From: Sphaerosporella brunnea
Taxonomy: Eukaryota; Ascomycota; Pezizomycetes; Pezizales; Pyronemataceae
Reading direction: 5' to 3'
Assembly (NCBI GenBank): GCA_008704415.1
Contig: VXIS01000092.1
Span: 62,001-126,000 of the forward strand
DNA length: 64,000 nucleotides
The position numbers were made by a program, and so were the translations under genes. The notes under the pieces were generated by a model. The model made no database searches and was not told where the DNA came from. It was given only the letters and a program-made list of their open reading frames with translations. Positions 12,468-24,366 of the stretch are shown piece by piece. Position 1 is the first letter of the stretch. Every line of letters starts with the position of its first letter.

Positions 12468-13128
12468 GGCAGACGAGGACTATGCACACCTCGACGATCC
12501 CACCTCCGCCGCGGGGCCCAGCGGCAGCACTCTTGGTACCGCTGTCCTCTCCGGCGCTACGCCGCATACGCAGACGTACGATGTTGTGTCGGGACACGGA
12601 TACGTCATCACGTCCACCGGCAGCGTCCTCTACGTCGGCCGCGAGCGGGCGTTGGAAAGTGTGTTTGTACGCTGCTGGACGGCGGACAAGGGGGCGTTGC
12701 AGAAAATCGAACCGCTTAGAGGCTCACGCAGGGAGTATCGGTTCTGCTTGTTCGGCCCCGGGAATCACACCAGCTTTTTCAGGACGTTTGATGAGTTCAA
12801 CGGGCGCGGCTCGTGGCGGAGGTTGCTGGGCGAGGCGCCAGAGCGCGGCGTGGTGGAGAGGGCTACACATGCCGTGTTTATGGAGCTGCCTGAGGTGGTG
12901 GCGCAAATGGTCGCGTTGGGTATCCCCCCCGCGGAGTTGGCCAAGTGTTTGAAGCAGGGTGACTATGGGACTCTGCGATTGGAGTTTACCCCCACGGAGT
13001 GGACGACCCCGGAGCAGAGGGAGGAAATAGCGGGGCTGCCGGTCGCCGGAGGAAGGAATAGAGCGAAGGCGTGGAAGAGCGGTTGGTGGTATACTGCCCG
13101 AAAAGGTATGGGGGTGTGGCTTTCTTAG
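11965..13128 (+). CDS. Hypothetical protein with poly-alanine linker
   Basis: From the ATG at 11965 (MTSILNPQR) the product is 387 residues; the frame is open upstream to an ATG at 11833, but that extension is Ser/Thr-rich and more like leader. The N-terminal third is Pro/Ser-rich with one YCPNCRHPLFE motif that could bind metal only with partner cysteines I do not see. A poly-Ala tract from a GCT repeat (about 12427-12471) separates it from a better-folded C-terminal half with GYVITSTGSVLYVGRERALE and an acidic/aromatic stretch. No known family recognised. Coding bias (GC-rich third positions) supports a real gene; function unknown. Confidence 0.6.
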
Positions 13129-13717
13129 CTGGGTAGGAAGAGCTCAAGAGGCGTATGGTATTATCGATTGATGAGCTTGTAGGAGTGCGTGATGAGTCGG
13201 AGGTGTATGATGTATTCCTATCGGCCAACTCTGCAAAGGTTCATTGCCGATCAAAGCTCAATAGTCTTGAATCATGAAGCTACGCAGTGGGCCGGCTGAA
13301 CATGGACCTGTGGGTACCTGCGCCCCAAGAATTCTAGTCGGTCTGTTTGTGAAACAATCAACAAGACCCAGGACAAGATGCGTAGGGTACGGTGGATGGG
13401 AGATGTAGCCGAGTTCACCATAGAGCACTCGGTATGAATTTCTTCCTGCAAACTTCTCCAATCCATTATACCACCACTACTACAGCATGCGTCGTTCCAG
13501 CCGAGCTAATTACTGCCTCTCGCCATTCTGATAAGCATGTCCATCCCGTCAAAAAAGCGTTGTGAGTCTGTGGCCAAAGTTGCTGCCAAAAATATACCAA
13601 AGCACAGAAAAACCTCAAGAATGCTGCCCTCCAAAAGACATAAGCATACAAAGGACCCTCTAGTTTCCCCCAAAACGCCGTGGCCAAAAAAAAACAAGTA
13701 GAAAGTGGCAAAAACAT

Positions 13718-15206
13718 TCAATTTAGCCAACTCCACACGATGGGTATTCTTCCTGCATCCGGATTTCCAAGAACATTATAAGCCGCCGGCGATAAATCCA
13801 GATCATATTGTTTGCAAACCGGACACCTATCGACGATGGTTATGGTCACTCCGCCACCACCTGCCTGGCGCCTTTGCGGTCCAACTTCTGGCGGTGGGGT
13901 GATTCCTGGTCTGGGTGGTCCATCCAGCACGACCTCCGGTTTGATACCCGAGTCGTTCCTTGAAGGCGTCGGAATATCCTTGGCAATTGACACAAGTGAT
14001 CGCCGTGACAAACGTCCAAATCGTGTTCGTTCTAATAATAGCCCTTCTTGCGTGATGTTACCAGCGTTTTCCCATCGCCGTCTTTTATTGGCTGCTTTCA
14101 CCAAAGCTTTTCTTCCGCAATAGGGATTGTTGTTTGAGTTCGTCGCTCCTGTCGCATCGAAAAGAATCTTGCTTAAGGCGGCCACAAAGTCTGCGTCGGT
14201 GGCATCAGTACCACAGGAGCCTAGGCCTGGTGCGTAAAAGGTCGCCTCTCCTTCAAATTCTTCCCCGCCTCCACCGCCCCCACTCGTCGTCGAAGTTGCC
14301 GCAGTTGGCGAGGACGAAGACGAGGATTTTGACGATTGTGCGGGGTTGTTGGTAGTTGCAGTAGTTGCGGTCGGTTGCGTGCTACTCGTGGCGGTGGCAT
14401 CCGTCGAAGATGCATCAGTAGTCCTAACAAGCAACCCCACGCAATTAGATTTGTTTAGTTCACTCGAAGATCGCAACTAACCCATCTGTCGTCCTGGATC
14501 CCGTTGCTGATGCGCTATTTTCCCCGGTAAGGGTAGCACCAGGCGTCGGCGTTGGAGTGCTGTAGCTGATCACCGTCTGTCCTTGTTCATCGGTGCTAAC
14601 TGACAACCCGTCAAACATGGTCGTTGTAATCGCTTGCCCATCTTTGGTCAGGATCGTTGGCGTTCCATAGATGAAGGTTTGTTCGCTGTAACCTTTTGAA
14701 TTCGTGACGAAGAACGACGTTCCTATGTAGGTAGAGGTCTCAATGTCTCCTTTGGAATTGGTGAAGAGTGACAAGCTAGCCTGCAGCGTTGTTTCCTGGC
14801 CTTGGTCGTTGGTGGTCTTGACCTGCGTGGTGCCGCCTCCGTTCTGGATCGTCGTCAAGAAAGCTGTGGTTTCGGTGGAGAGGATTGTCTCGCCGTTAGA
14901 ATAAAGAGTGCGGATCCTGGTTTGTGTGGACGATTGGACGATGTTTTGTCCCGGGAGTCCTTGTTGTGCACCTTTCTGAGTGGCCTTTCTGAACGAATTC
15001 TTGAGTCCAATTCCGACAACAGCAGCAGCGATCACAACCAGGCAGCCAATAGCGCCGGCGATGTAGTAGAAATTCGTTTTGCTGAATCCGAGGATTTTGA
15101 GGTTTCTGGCCTTTGTTGTCCCGCCAAAAGTGTGCGATGCATACCAGGCTCGCAGCTTTTCATTCGGATGTAGCTTTTGCTTGAACTCTGAGATTCGCCG
15201 AACCAT
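13718..15206 (-). CDS. Membrane-anchored expansin/RlpA-like double-psi beta-barrel protein
   Basis: Exons 15206-14482 and 14423-13718 (58-bp intron, donor GTTAGT) give 476 residues. A short cytosolic N-terminus is followed by one transmembrane segment (about residues 47-68, FYYIAGAIGCLVVIAAAVVGIG), a Gly/Thr/Ser-rich region with repeated TNSKGD/TNSKGY units, a low-complexity Ser/Thr/Gly linker and a C-terminal double-psi beta-barrel: GEATFYAPGLGSCGT, YCGRKA, TITIVDRCPVC and YDLDLSPAAYNVLG match the barwin/expansin/RlpA fold (TFY, cysteine pairs, DLDLS). By topology the barrel faces the wall as a type II membrane protein. An expansin-like wall-loosening or carbohydrate-binding role is inferred from the fold; expansins are usually secreted, so the anchor is notable. 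Confidence 0.83.
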
Positions 15207-16922
15207 GGCCAGCAGGAGATTCGCTCGGGGAGCCGGTCTGGGGAAGATCTAGTGGTTGTGCCGTGAGAAGGCTGATGGTAAGGCTGGGGGGTGCTCCTGT
15301 GTTGATGGCAACGAGAGACAGCCTTGTTGCGGCCCGGCCAGCAACCGCCTGCTGGACTGACCAACCAACGCTGACAGCCCTTCGGAAGGGTCTCTCTTCG
15401 CTACCCTGCATGCTAAGCACATAAACAACTACACCACAAGCTGTGGCGATCCAGCAACAGCCCCATTTAAAAAAACAACTTCGTATATACGGCCCAGGGC
15501 AAGGCTGAGCATTCTGCTCGATCGCTCTCTCTCTACTCGGCCGTGTCACGCGCAAATGCGTGTAGTGTGCTTCGGCTGCTCGGTGCAACATGTCAACAAC
15601 CCCCATATCGATAACAGCTGTTAGCGAGCCCATGTCTCACAGGGGGAGATGCGAGCTTCAGCTGAACTGACGCATCATGTTCAGGCAGTTCGCAAATCGC
15701 TTCGACTACCAAAGCCCCTTCCGGCGCGAGCATACCAGTTTGTCGCCGGCCTGCAGCTCTTTCTGCCAACTTCTTCGACTTTTTCGGAATTTGAAAGGAG
15801 GTGGCGATGGCGATAGCGATGGCGATGGCGATGGCGATGGCTGTGGGTTTGCGCGGCCTTTTCCGCATCACGAAGCAAGACAGACTAGGAATGTCCTGCA
15901 TAGGTTCAGTGGGAGTACGTAACATCTCCGAACGATTGCCTACATGGAGGTAGAAGCCGGTTGAGGGTCTGTTCCCGAGGAACTCTTTTTGATGGCGAAC
16001 GCCAACTTTTGAGACCACCGGTGAATGGTTTTTGTGGCTCGCCACATATCCACGACGTTGATACGTCGCTTTTCTGCGCATGCGCATTCCCCTTGCGGAC
16101 CGCGTTTCCTGAAATAGTCAATTTTCTCGGCAACGTCTGGCGGCAAATATTATGGCAACGCAATCTGCGCGGACATGAGCGCGCCAGAGCGCGTATACCG
16201 AAACGTAACTCGCACAACGAGAACAATCAGGATCGTCACGCAGAAGCGACAACCCACCAAGATTTGATCGTCAAGCCCGGTGATGCGTTCAGCTGGAGTG
16301 TGGATGCATAGACGAGAGCTGCAAGGTTTCGCGATGCTGTGGCTGAGACAGCATGGATACATAGATGGAGTTGCGGGGCGGAGGCGTGGTATTAGCGGTC
16401 TGGACAAGAGGAGCGCTTTCCGGAGTTTACCCAGCTGAATGTCGTGCCAAACATGATGTCCAAATTTGTTTACACCTCGATGGCGGTTGCAATACAAAGA
16501 GAGGGCAGGACCCAGCACAGCTTGACTCGTTCCAACCAGGGAAGCACAGCACTTTACTGACATGTTTTCTGGTGTCCGTCAAATAATATACACCTCACAA
16601 CCAGTCTTCAGTGCTATATTAGCTGCTTGCAACCAGTAAGTTGAAATCCCTCCTACCGACCATCCCCAAGCCTAACGAGCTTTCAGATACGCCTGCCACT
16701 CTTCCTTGTTTTAAACAACGAGGATAGTTAGCCAATTTGTCTTCACCTAACGTCCCTCGCAAAATACCTCGACTGGCAGCCCTTTTTTGCCCCACTCCTC
16801 CTGACCATCGTCTTTGGCCGTTTCTTCTCCGAAAGTTTCAACGTCGTCATCCCGCTTTGCCAAACGTCGCCGAAATTGCTGGTCATCGAGAGACTTTCGA
16901 AAACTTACCTGCTTACGACGAG
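15207..16922. other. Intergenic region with hexamer repeat
   Basis: Holds an approximately 40-bp (GGCGAT)n tract at 15801-15842 that generates a false AI-repeat ORF on the minus strand. A plausible leader intron for the next gene lies at about 16639-16685 (GTAAGT donor, CCTAACG branch, TTTCAG acceptor). No other gene supported. Confidence 0.4.
15801..15842. repeat. (GGCGAT)n hexanucleotide repeat
   Basis: About seven imperfect units of GGCGAT/AGCGAT in tandem, seen directly. It lies in non-coding sequence. Confidence 0.85.
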
Positions 16923-17294
16923 ATGACCTCAGCCACAGAAGAACTTCAGCCCCAGGAAGTAGCGAAGAACTCGCCCGAGGAAGAACTGGCACGATATTAC
17001 GCTTTTATTGCTCAATTGCCGCCACCAACTCTGTCCTTTGATCCCTTGACGGAAAACTCGACTCCCACTCAGACTCAAACGGCCACGCCGACGGCACCGA
17101 CGGAAGAAAAAAAGAGCCAGAGGATGTACCAAGACGTTTACCCTTCGGGCGAGGTTAGGACAGTGCTGGAGCAGCAATCTGAGCTTGGCAATGGACGGCG
17201 CTGGAGGCGGAAACTGATTGTGTATTCCGGCGGATCCGGAACGGGGGACGTGGATCAGCTGCCTGAGTCTCAGTCTGGCCGCGAAGCACATTGA
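16923..17294 (+). CDS. Small hypothetical acidic protein
   Basis: A 123-codon ORF from the ATG at 16923 (MTSATEELQPQE). The frame stays open upstream to about 16728 without an ATG, so a spliced upstream exon is possible. A well-formed intron (GTAAGT...CCTAAC...TTTCAG, about 16639-16685) upstream suggests a transcribed leader. The product has a charged N-terminus (EEELARYYAFIAQLPPP), a Thr/Gln/Pro linker and a basic RRWRRKL motif near the end. No family recognised. Confidence 0.35.
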   Translation: MTSATEELQPQEVAKNSPEEELARYYAFIAQLPPPTLSFDPLTENSTPTQTQTATPTAPTEEKKSQRMYQDVYPSGEVRTVLEQQSELGNGRRWRRKLIVYSGGSGTGDVDQLPESQSGREAH

Positions 17295-18888
17295 TGACAG
17301 GAAGCAGGCAATGGTGTTGGAACCCATGTAAATGACTAGTTACGATCTATTTCAGTGTTTATCAGCCAGAAATAAGTGCAAGCTTGCGTAGATGTCAGTG
17401 AGAAACGGCCCAGCGAGACTACCATTCCTATTCCCATAAATCCGGCGCAGTGCACATCCGGAGATCCGGGGTTGTGGTAGCGGACTTTGACGAGCCACTG
17501 AAGAGTTGGTAAGCTGAGCACACCCACCTCCGCCTGCGCTTCAGCCGGATGAATCTCGGAACAATGCATACTATAACTGTCGATCCCGAAGTATAACTGT
17601 CGATCTCGAAGTAACACTGCGGGCAAGACATACTGGAACAGAATACTATTGGTGCATTGAACCCGGACTTGTAAGCACTAGCTAGGCCACCACCGCGTTC
17701 GTCACTGCCCCACACCCTGTTGGCCACAACTCGAGGGCGGGTATCCCGTTTAATTGCCGTGCAAGCGTTTCTTCTAGCGCGCGTGCGGCGCGCATAAAAT
17801 TCGTCGAGGCGCTAAGATAGAGTTCAGCTGAAACTGTTCGTATCGTTCAGAGGTGACGTAGGTATGCACACGGTGAGCCAATGCTGAAACTTACTCACCA
17901 CTGCATGAGGGAGCACTCGATGTGATTGCCCCATGCGCAGGTGGCCCAGGTGCGATGCCAGGATGATGCATTCGGGCTTTCGATTGTGGTGGCTTTCCCT
18001 TTCCGCCGGGCTGGAGTTGGGAGCATCATCGAGATAGGTGCGCCTTAGACCGTCTCTCGTGGAAGTCTCGCGGTCCCCAGCCTGGAAAATATTTTTTTGG
18101 TGGCTGCTGTCCGGATAGCGATGCTGCGTCTTCCCCCAGTGCGTGAAAGGACGACTTCCCGTCCAGAAAAGCTGCATTTGAGGAGGAGGGCCGATTTACG
18201 TCCTATCGCGATGGCTCAACGCTGAGCCTGCGGGCACATCGTGATGTGGATCAGCATCTACAGTCGCTGTTGCATAACCGAAGAAAAAAAGTCACCATAT
18301 CCGTCCCGTGGGTGGCAGAATCGGATTCTCACTTTCCGATGTGCCAGACAGCTGCACATCGCTAGCCAGCACACTGTGATTCGCGACCCTCAGCCGCACC
18401 CCCCCTGTGGCAGACACCGGCCATGAGCCAAGTCGCACAATGGCTACACAAGCTGCACCTCAAAATGTTTCAGGAGGCCCTTGTAGGTGCAGCATCGCTG
18501 GGGACTTCGCCTACAGCCCGCGAACCACGCGTTTCCCCGTCCGTTAAATTCCCTTAAGCCGTACGCAGTGCAGCTGGACTGAAATAAGTGGTCATGCCTA
18601 CCTAGAGCGAGAGTACTATGTATGCAAAAGTTGGCAATGGGTAAAATTAATCATCCTGTGTCTGTGTGTGTTGGTTTGCAATGCCATCCATCCACTTGCT
18701 CGTGGTTGAGTTGCTAGCGAGAGAATGTGAGTTTTTTTGCGTGCTCTCTCTCTCCTTCCCTCCTCCCCTTCCGTCTCTCCCTTACTTACATAGCTTTCTC
18801 ATCCTGCTTGGTTACAGTCATGATCTGAACGGAAGGCAACGGCATTCACCACTTTCCTCGGCTGTGGAGAGCAGTAGCACGACTACTC
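17295..18888. other. Intergenic region with a 20-bp tandem duplication
   Basis: TATAACTGTCGATCCCGAAG occurs twice head-to-tail at 17572-17611 (one mismatch). The rest is unremarkable; no gene is supported. Confidence 0.4.
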
Positions 18889-19392
18889 ATGGAACGCCTC
18901 CTCGCCCTGCTCCTCATCCTTCTCTATGGCAGAGAACCGGCAGCTGCACAACACCTCAACAAACGCGCGGAACCCACGGAACCCACCGAGCCCCCGCTCT
19001 TCCCGACGCCCTCCAATACTCCCAACCAAGATCAGGCAACCGAGAATCCACGGGTCTCCCTCGGGCTGAAGATTTCCTTCGGCATTCTCGCCGCTATCTT
19101 TTCACTTTCCATCCTCTTCTGTGCGTATCGATCTTCGAGACGAGGAAGGAATGAAGCCAAGGATGTTGAAGTTCACCCACCCGACTCTGGAAATGACCAG
19201 GCGGTTGAGGGATTGGAACTCCGCGGAGTCCACGACGAGGAGGCGGAGGAGGTGGAGAGACCAAGGCTACCGGAGGATGCGCATGTTTCGCAGGAGAGGG
19301 TGCGGTCGTGGGTTATGGAGCTGGATCACCGGGAGGTGGAATCTCCGCCTGCGTATGAAGGTCATGGCGGGGAGAGGTACGCTGTGACATAG
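18889..19392 (+). CDS. Hypothetical type I membrane protein with C-terminal PPAY motif
   Basis: 167 residues. N-terminal signal peptide (MERLLALLLILLYG...AAAQ, cleavage likely after AAA or AAQ), a short Pro/Thr/Glu-rich ectodomain, one transmembrane helix (about residues 62-82, ISFGILAAIFSLSILFCAY) ending in RSSRRGR, then an acidic cytosolic tail. The tail ends near ESPPAYEGHG, a PPxY motif of the sort bound by WW domains of Rsp5/Nedd4-type ubiquitin ligases, so turnover by an arrestin/Rsp5 route is a reasonable inference. No family recognised. The start is the first ATG that gives a signal peptide. Confidence 0.68.
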   Translation: MERLLALLLILLYGREPAAAQHLNKRAEPTEPTEPPLFPTPSNTPNQDQATENPRVSLGLKISFGILAAIFSLSILFCAYRSSRRGRNEAKDVEVHPPDSGNDQAVEGLELRGVHDEEAEEVERPRLPEDAHVSQERVRSWVMELDHREVESPPAYEGHGGERYAVT

Positions 19393-22241
19393 AATTGTGC
19401 TTTTTGGGTGGTTCACTTCATGTCATGTGTAGCATTTCGAGCAAAAGGCATTGGAGTTCTTGCTTTGGTTGCCTTCCAGTCTGCACCAATTGGGCTGTTT
19501 TTTTTTAGCACTGGTCCGGGAAATTTAAAAGCCAGTAGAGATGCTCCGGCCAAAGCAATGAAGGGCATTACGGCTCGCCGGTGACAGTCACTTGTTTCGT
19601 CGGGTGCAATTAAGTCGTTCACAGCAACGCCAATCATATGTTATTCATTTATCCCGTATTGCCTCGCAGCTGTACCTGGTTTTACTCACTCTCGTAGTAA
19701 GACGAAGTATGTACGAGTACGCAAGATGCACGACGGCAGAGTCCTAGTCCAAGTAAGTGAGTGAGTGAGCGTCCGTCAAAACTAGCTTTACGCACTCTGG
19801 CCCAAACATGTCGACATGCGTCCACAAAAAAACGTGCGTTCGGACCACCACCACTTCGCCGCCAACCAGACCATTGACACGTTTCCACACATGATCCCCA
19901 CTGCCGCACACAAGCTGGTCCCGCATAGCAGTTGGAGGCATAGACAACGTATTATAGCACACTGACTTGCCCCACCCACCGGTTCAGCGAGCATCCTCAT
20001 GATTGAGCCACCGCTATCACCACAAATCCGGTCGACGTCTTGCCGAAGTGGCTCCCGTCCGTCTGTTCGACAAGTGGAGTAGGAGGTACGTATCCTGTCC
20101 TGGTATGACGAAGGTGGAGGTAACCATTGGATGCTGCTTCTGGGCAGACTTTTTCTATTGGTGTATAAGCGAAGTGGGTTCAAAGGATTGGATGGCTTCT
20201 TGAACTTTATGTCTGTCACTTCCAATTCGTATTTTTCCACCCCACCTGCAGCGTGGGTCAGCTCACCGGATTTACTCGACATACCTGCGCCGGTTAACAC
20301 CCTCCGCGATGAGCCGCAATGTCATGGATCTGGTTTTTCAGGGCGGATATCAACCCTGGTGGAGGTCATTGCTACCTTTGACAAAGGACCTACTATCTCC
20401 CAACAATAAGCATAAACACCCCGATACCGCCAAGATCTAGAAGCATACCGCCCAGTTCCTGCTGGTATCAATAGGGGGCTCAGACTCGGTATGCTGTTCG
20501 ACGGTATCGCTTCCGAGACCAAGACCGTCGAGAAGCGGGTGTGTACAGTCGTCTCACTCACACGCCAGATATCACACGCAGATAAGGGATAAATCAACAG
20601 CGCTTAATTTCTCTTCTGAGTACTAATATGTATATAAGAAACTACGGGCAGCGTCTTCTCGGCTTGAAAAGGCTTGCGGCGTCTCGCGGCTCACCCAGCC
20701 GAGTGATTCTCCGTGAAGCGCCGGTACAACACTGCAGCAACATACCGACGAGAGGTGGGCACTCTCTTAGTTATTCTCCTGTGTCTGTTGAAGTTTCAGT
20801 GCTGCACCCTGGCCAGCCAACGCGTCTCGATCGTGTTGACTTTCTTAATCTCCCGCATTCCCGCTTGGTAAGTACAACTCCGTCCGTCACCTCAATGCAC
20901 GTCACTGGCTACCTGCAGCATGCTGAGTGTCCCTTATACCTATCAGCGTTTTGGGTCGACCCCTCAAACTGGTGCCGAGAAGTTCCACATGAGGTTGGCA
21001 AATTTCATCGTTGACTGCACACACTAATGGTGCTCACAAGGGCGACTTGGATCGGTCCACGAAGTATCCTGCACTCCTCGCCCTAGTATCAGTCGAGAAA
21101 GGAAACGGAAACGACCTCTACAATTTGGGTTGCGCAATTGGGAATGGTTGCAGACAAACCGATGTTGTGGTCATGCAAAACAAACGAACGGGGTAAGAGT
21201 AACGGCACAGGCAGCGGTGGGCGGCCGCATGGTTGTTTCCATCTGTGTAGCAGTGAAATTTTTTAAAGAGTTCTGCAGGTTCAAGCCCACGTGCATTGGT
21301 GTCGGCCGCCGTGTTGACGTTAAAACGTTAAACTTCACAGCTACAGTGGACCACTGCGTCAGTGGAAGACAGCATATTGTGCCCCCTTCTCAAGCATTCC
21401 GAAGGTTGTCAGGATGCATGCACCCATGATTGATATTGTGACACTTGGCTAACCTCATCAGGTGATCGCCAATTGTTGTAGGTTATGAATCTTTATCCCA
21501 CCAACCAATCAAAGTCGCGCGAGCTCGATCTGTCGTGCCCGTGATGGACCCGTCAGTCGCGAGTTGCCCCTGTAGGAGCGAGTGAGCCTCCGTGCCCGCT
21601 ATGGCCGGCGCTCTGATCTTCTAGAATGGTGCTAGACTAACTTCAAGACTAAACCTATTTACAGCTCAGGTACTGGCAGTGATTTATGAAGAGCGTGGTT
21701 ATCCGAAAGAATCAACGTTTGGGGCACCGGTAGGTAGCCCGCATTTGTCGTTCTCTGGGCCTGATGGTGCATTATGGGAGGGGGGCAGCATTAGTTTGGT
21801 AAGTGTACAATCAGTTAGGGGTTAGCTGACGAAGACTCAGATACACAGACTACCAAATGTTGGGTCCGGGGGGGGTCGAGCCTGGTCCGGTCGGTGGCAT
21901 CGGCCGCAGCGGGCCCTAAGCGTCACCATGGTGGTCATATCACCGGATGCGGTCAATAGGGCACGAGCGTGAATCACCGATGATCGCCAAACAGGAAATT
22001 GTTTCGCCGCTCAGGCGTGCCTGCGCACTCGGTTACCCTTACCCGAATGACGATGCCCGCACCCCATGCGGCCGGTACCGGTGATGAGGAGTCCGAACAG
22101 AAACGGGGCTGACGGATATTGACTGGCCCTACAGTCTTTATTTCTACTCAAATGCTTTTGCAATTGTCGAATGGACGCAATGCCACACAGCGGCATCAAT
22201 GCAGCACTCGAGAGCACGGGCCACTGGAAGGTCATCAAAAA
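19393..22241. other. Gene-poor interval
   Basis: Only overlapping short ORFs without motif or splice support. I see no complete transposon, though the composition is mixed and parts may be old, unrecognisable repeats. Confidence 0.4.
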
Positions 22242-22247
22242 GCGCTA

Positions 22248-22278
<31 letters not shown>

Positions 22279-22343
22279 CGATTCGGTCCTATCCAATATC
22301 CGGGGTAATCTGAAGGTCACCCGTTCAATCCGGGTTTGGCGCA
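22242..22343 (+). tRNA. trnF-GAA: tRNA-Phe (GAA) with 29-nt intron, copy 1
   Basis: The cloverleaf can be drawn by hand: acceptor stem GCGCTAA/TTGGCGC with discriminator A, D-arm GCTCAGTTGGGAGAGC, anticodon arm TCAGA-CTGAAGA-TCTGA (anticodon GAA after splicing), T-arm ACCCG-TTCAATC-CGGGT. A 29-nt intron sits in the canonical place, after nucleotide 37 (between TGAAG and ATCTGA), at 22279-22307. The GGTCACCCGTTCAATCC stretch supplies the internal B box for RNA polymerase III. CCA is not encoded, as expected in eukaryotes. Confidence 0.97.
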
Positions 22344-22349
22344 TCATTG

Positions 22350-22356
22350 TTTTTTT
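22350..22356 (+). terminator. RNA polymerase III T-run terminator
   Basis: Seven consecutive T residues start 7 nt after the tRNA-Phe 3' end, the usual Pol III stop. Confidence 0.85.
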
Positions 22357-22529
22357 GCCGACCGAAGCAATGGTTTCACGAGAGGCGGGCCGGGACTCCC
22401 GAGGCGGGCCGGGCTTGATACGCGTAGATGTCTCACTTTTCAAGGAAAAGTGACCAAAGATAAGCGGTCAGTTGGCAACTCGACTAAACCAGGTGTCTCT
22501 TGACGAACCTGTCCGTCATCATGACCTCG

Positions 22530-22536
22530 TATAAAG
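22530..22536 (+). promoter_or_regulatory. Candidate TATA box
   Basis: TATAAAG lies 119 bp upstream of the ATG at 22649, a plausible distance for an ascomycete promoter with a short leader. A second TATAAA lies near 22611. Not tested. Confidence 0.35.
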
Positions 22537-22648
22537 GGGGGGCGCGTGTCACGTCAGGGCGCTCCGCGGGCTCCAGATCTTTGGGCAACACCTTAACGTC
22601 GTCGGTTGGTATAAACGTCACTGCCTGCCTCACGAAGCTTACGATACG

Positions 22649-23164
22649 ATGGGCCGCATCCGACAAACATTGAAACGAATTTTTTCACGAAAACAGCGGC
22701 GGAAGGACCACGAAAACAGAAACAAAACACGGTCAACAACACCAACACCAACGGCTACTCGAACAGCTACTCGAACAGCCACTCCAATGGCTACTACTCC
22801 GACTTCTACGATGTCTCCTTCTCCTACACCGTCGACATCGATTTCTCGAACTATCACACGACATTTCACCGGCAGCATATCACCACCGCCGGCGCCCCGA
22901 GATGCTCTGAAGGCGTGCCGCGCCTGCGAACGGGAAATCGACGATTGCTTCGGATCTCCAGTTAAACCGTGCCAGCATGTGGTGATGCACTACAGATGTG
23001 CGCGGCTGCTGTACAAATACAACCAACATCTTTCGTGTCGGTGCGGAGCGACGCTGGACTTGAGCATGGAGGCGGGGGAATGGGGCTATCGAGCGAGCCA
23101 GGACGGCTACCGCCGGGAGCCATCACAGACGTCACACTTGTCACGATCGTTGACGCATAGCTAA
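22649..23164 (+). CDS. Small protein with RING-like Cys/His cluster
   Basis: 171 residues. A strongly basic N-terminus (RKQRRKDHENRNK) is followed by a Thr/Pro/Ala low-complexity stretch built from a TCGAACAGCTAC-like DNA repeat, then a compact cysteine/histidine region: CRACE, CQHVVMHYRC and CRCG. The spacing C-x2-C, C-x-H, H-x2-C, C-x-C resembles a RING/zinc-ribbon fold, but the last pair is C-x-C instead of C-x2-C, so E3 ligase activity cannot be assumed. It reads as one exon, and a candidate TATA box is at 22530. I do not know the family. Confidence 0.5.
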   Translation: MGRIRQTLKRIFSRKQRRKDHENRNKTRSTTPTPTATRTATRTATPMATTPTSTMSPSPTPSTSISRTITRHFTGSISPPPAPRDALKACRACEREIDDCFGSPVKPCQHVVMHYRCARLLYKYNQHLSCRCGATLDLSMEAGEWGYRASQDGYRREPSQTSHLSRSLTHS

Positions 23165-24366
23165 GAATTTTTTTTTGGGGGGGGGAGGGGGAGGTATGGT
23201 GATGGGTTGCAATCCGATTGTTGTGAAATGTTGGCGATTGTGGATTTGCTGGGACCGAGGGAGGAACGCGTGGCTTCCCCCTTCTTCTTCCACTCATCAC
23301 GCACCATTCGGAAAGGAAAGCAAGCGGGGTTGGAAACGATTCGATTTATTTCTAAACTTGCCGCCCACCGACATTGCCGATCACACCTCCCAAAAGGAAA
23401 AAAAAAAAAAAGCTGGTTTTCTTCAGCGCTTGGTTAGCCGATGCGTCTTGAATGAGGGGAGTTTCGGATGAGAGAGAAAACGAGCACACATAGCATGTTA
23501 TCAGATAGGGGTGAAAGACATGATGGTATTTGTATCAACATTGGCTAGTAGACCTCAGTTGAACTATGCATTGGGTGATCATCATAGCATGTAGTATGTA
23601 GTGCTGCTGTTTTTTTTGGGGGGGGAGGGGGTGCAGTAATGGAATAACATACCAATTTGAATTTTTTTTTGTTTGGAAGTTCGATGTCATGGTGCTTTCG
23701 ATGGGTGGTTGTGATTGCAGAGTGGATGCGAAGAAGAGGGGGATTCGAAGTTTCGCACAGAAAAAGGGCCTGTCGGCCAAAATTTGTCGACGAGGATAGG
23801 GCCTAGGGTTGCCCCAGGGTCTCGCACAGCCACATTCGCCGCCACAAATGACGTAGGGTAGCCACAACATGCATCATGCCCAGCTATCGTGATCTTGATT
23901 TTTGTATGCAGCGTCTAGAAATTCCAGGTTTCCGCTTGCTCTCCAAATGAAAACATAAATAACACTCTCACTGGCTCTGCCGCCCTTGCTGCCTACGAAT
24001 GAAGAACTTGAACTGAGTTTTTAAAGGTATGTGGATTGTGCTAAACCATCCCCCCCCCCCCCGCTGTCAGGTATTGACCACCATACAGAAGAAAATCAGC
24101 AACTCGATCTCGATCGGTAACTCTAACACGCCATGCCATTCACGTACCAGAAGGGTTACGGCGGCCGACGCTTCGGTTTCGGATTCTCGGCCAACAGGCA
24201 TGGTGTTCGTCCTCACACACGCTTCCGCCTCTGCGGGCTGAACTGTTTCCGTTGAATCGGGGGTTGGTTGTGGTGGTGGTGGTGATGGTGGAGGGGGGTA
24301 ATCAGTGGACAAAACGAAGTTTGTAGCTCGGAGTTGTTTGGCTTGCTTTTTGGTTTTTTGTTTCTA
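23165..24366. other. Intergenic region rich in homopolymer runs
   Basis: T9, G7, A13, T8-G7 and C12 runs occur here (for example near 23168, 23399, 23610 and 24051). No supported gene. Confidence 0.4.

Noticed and set aside
15593..16087. 164-codon minus ORF with an (AI)n stretch
   Set aside because: Created by the GGCGAT hexamer repeat.
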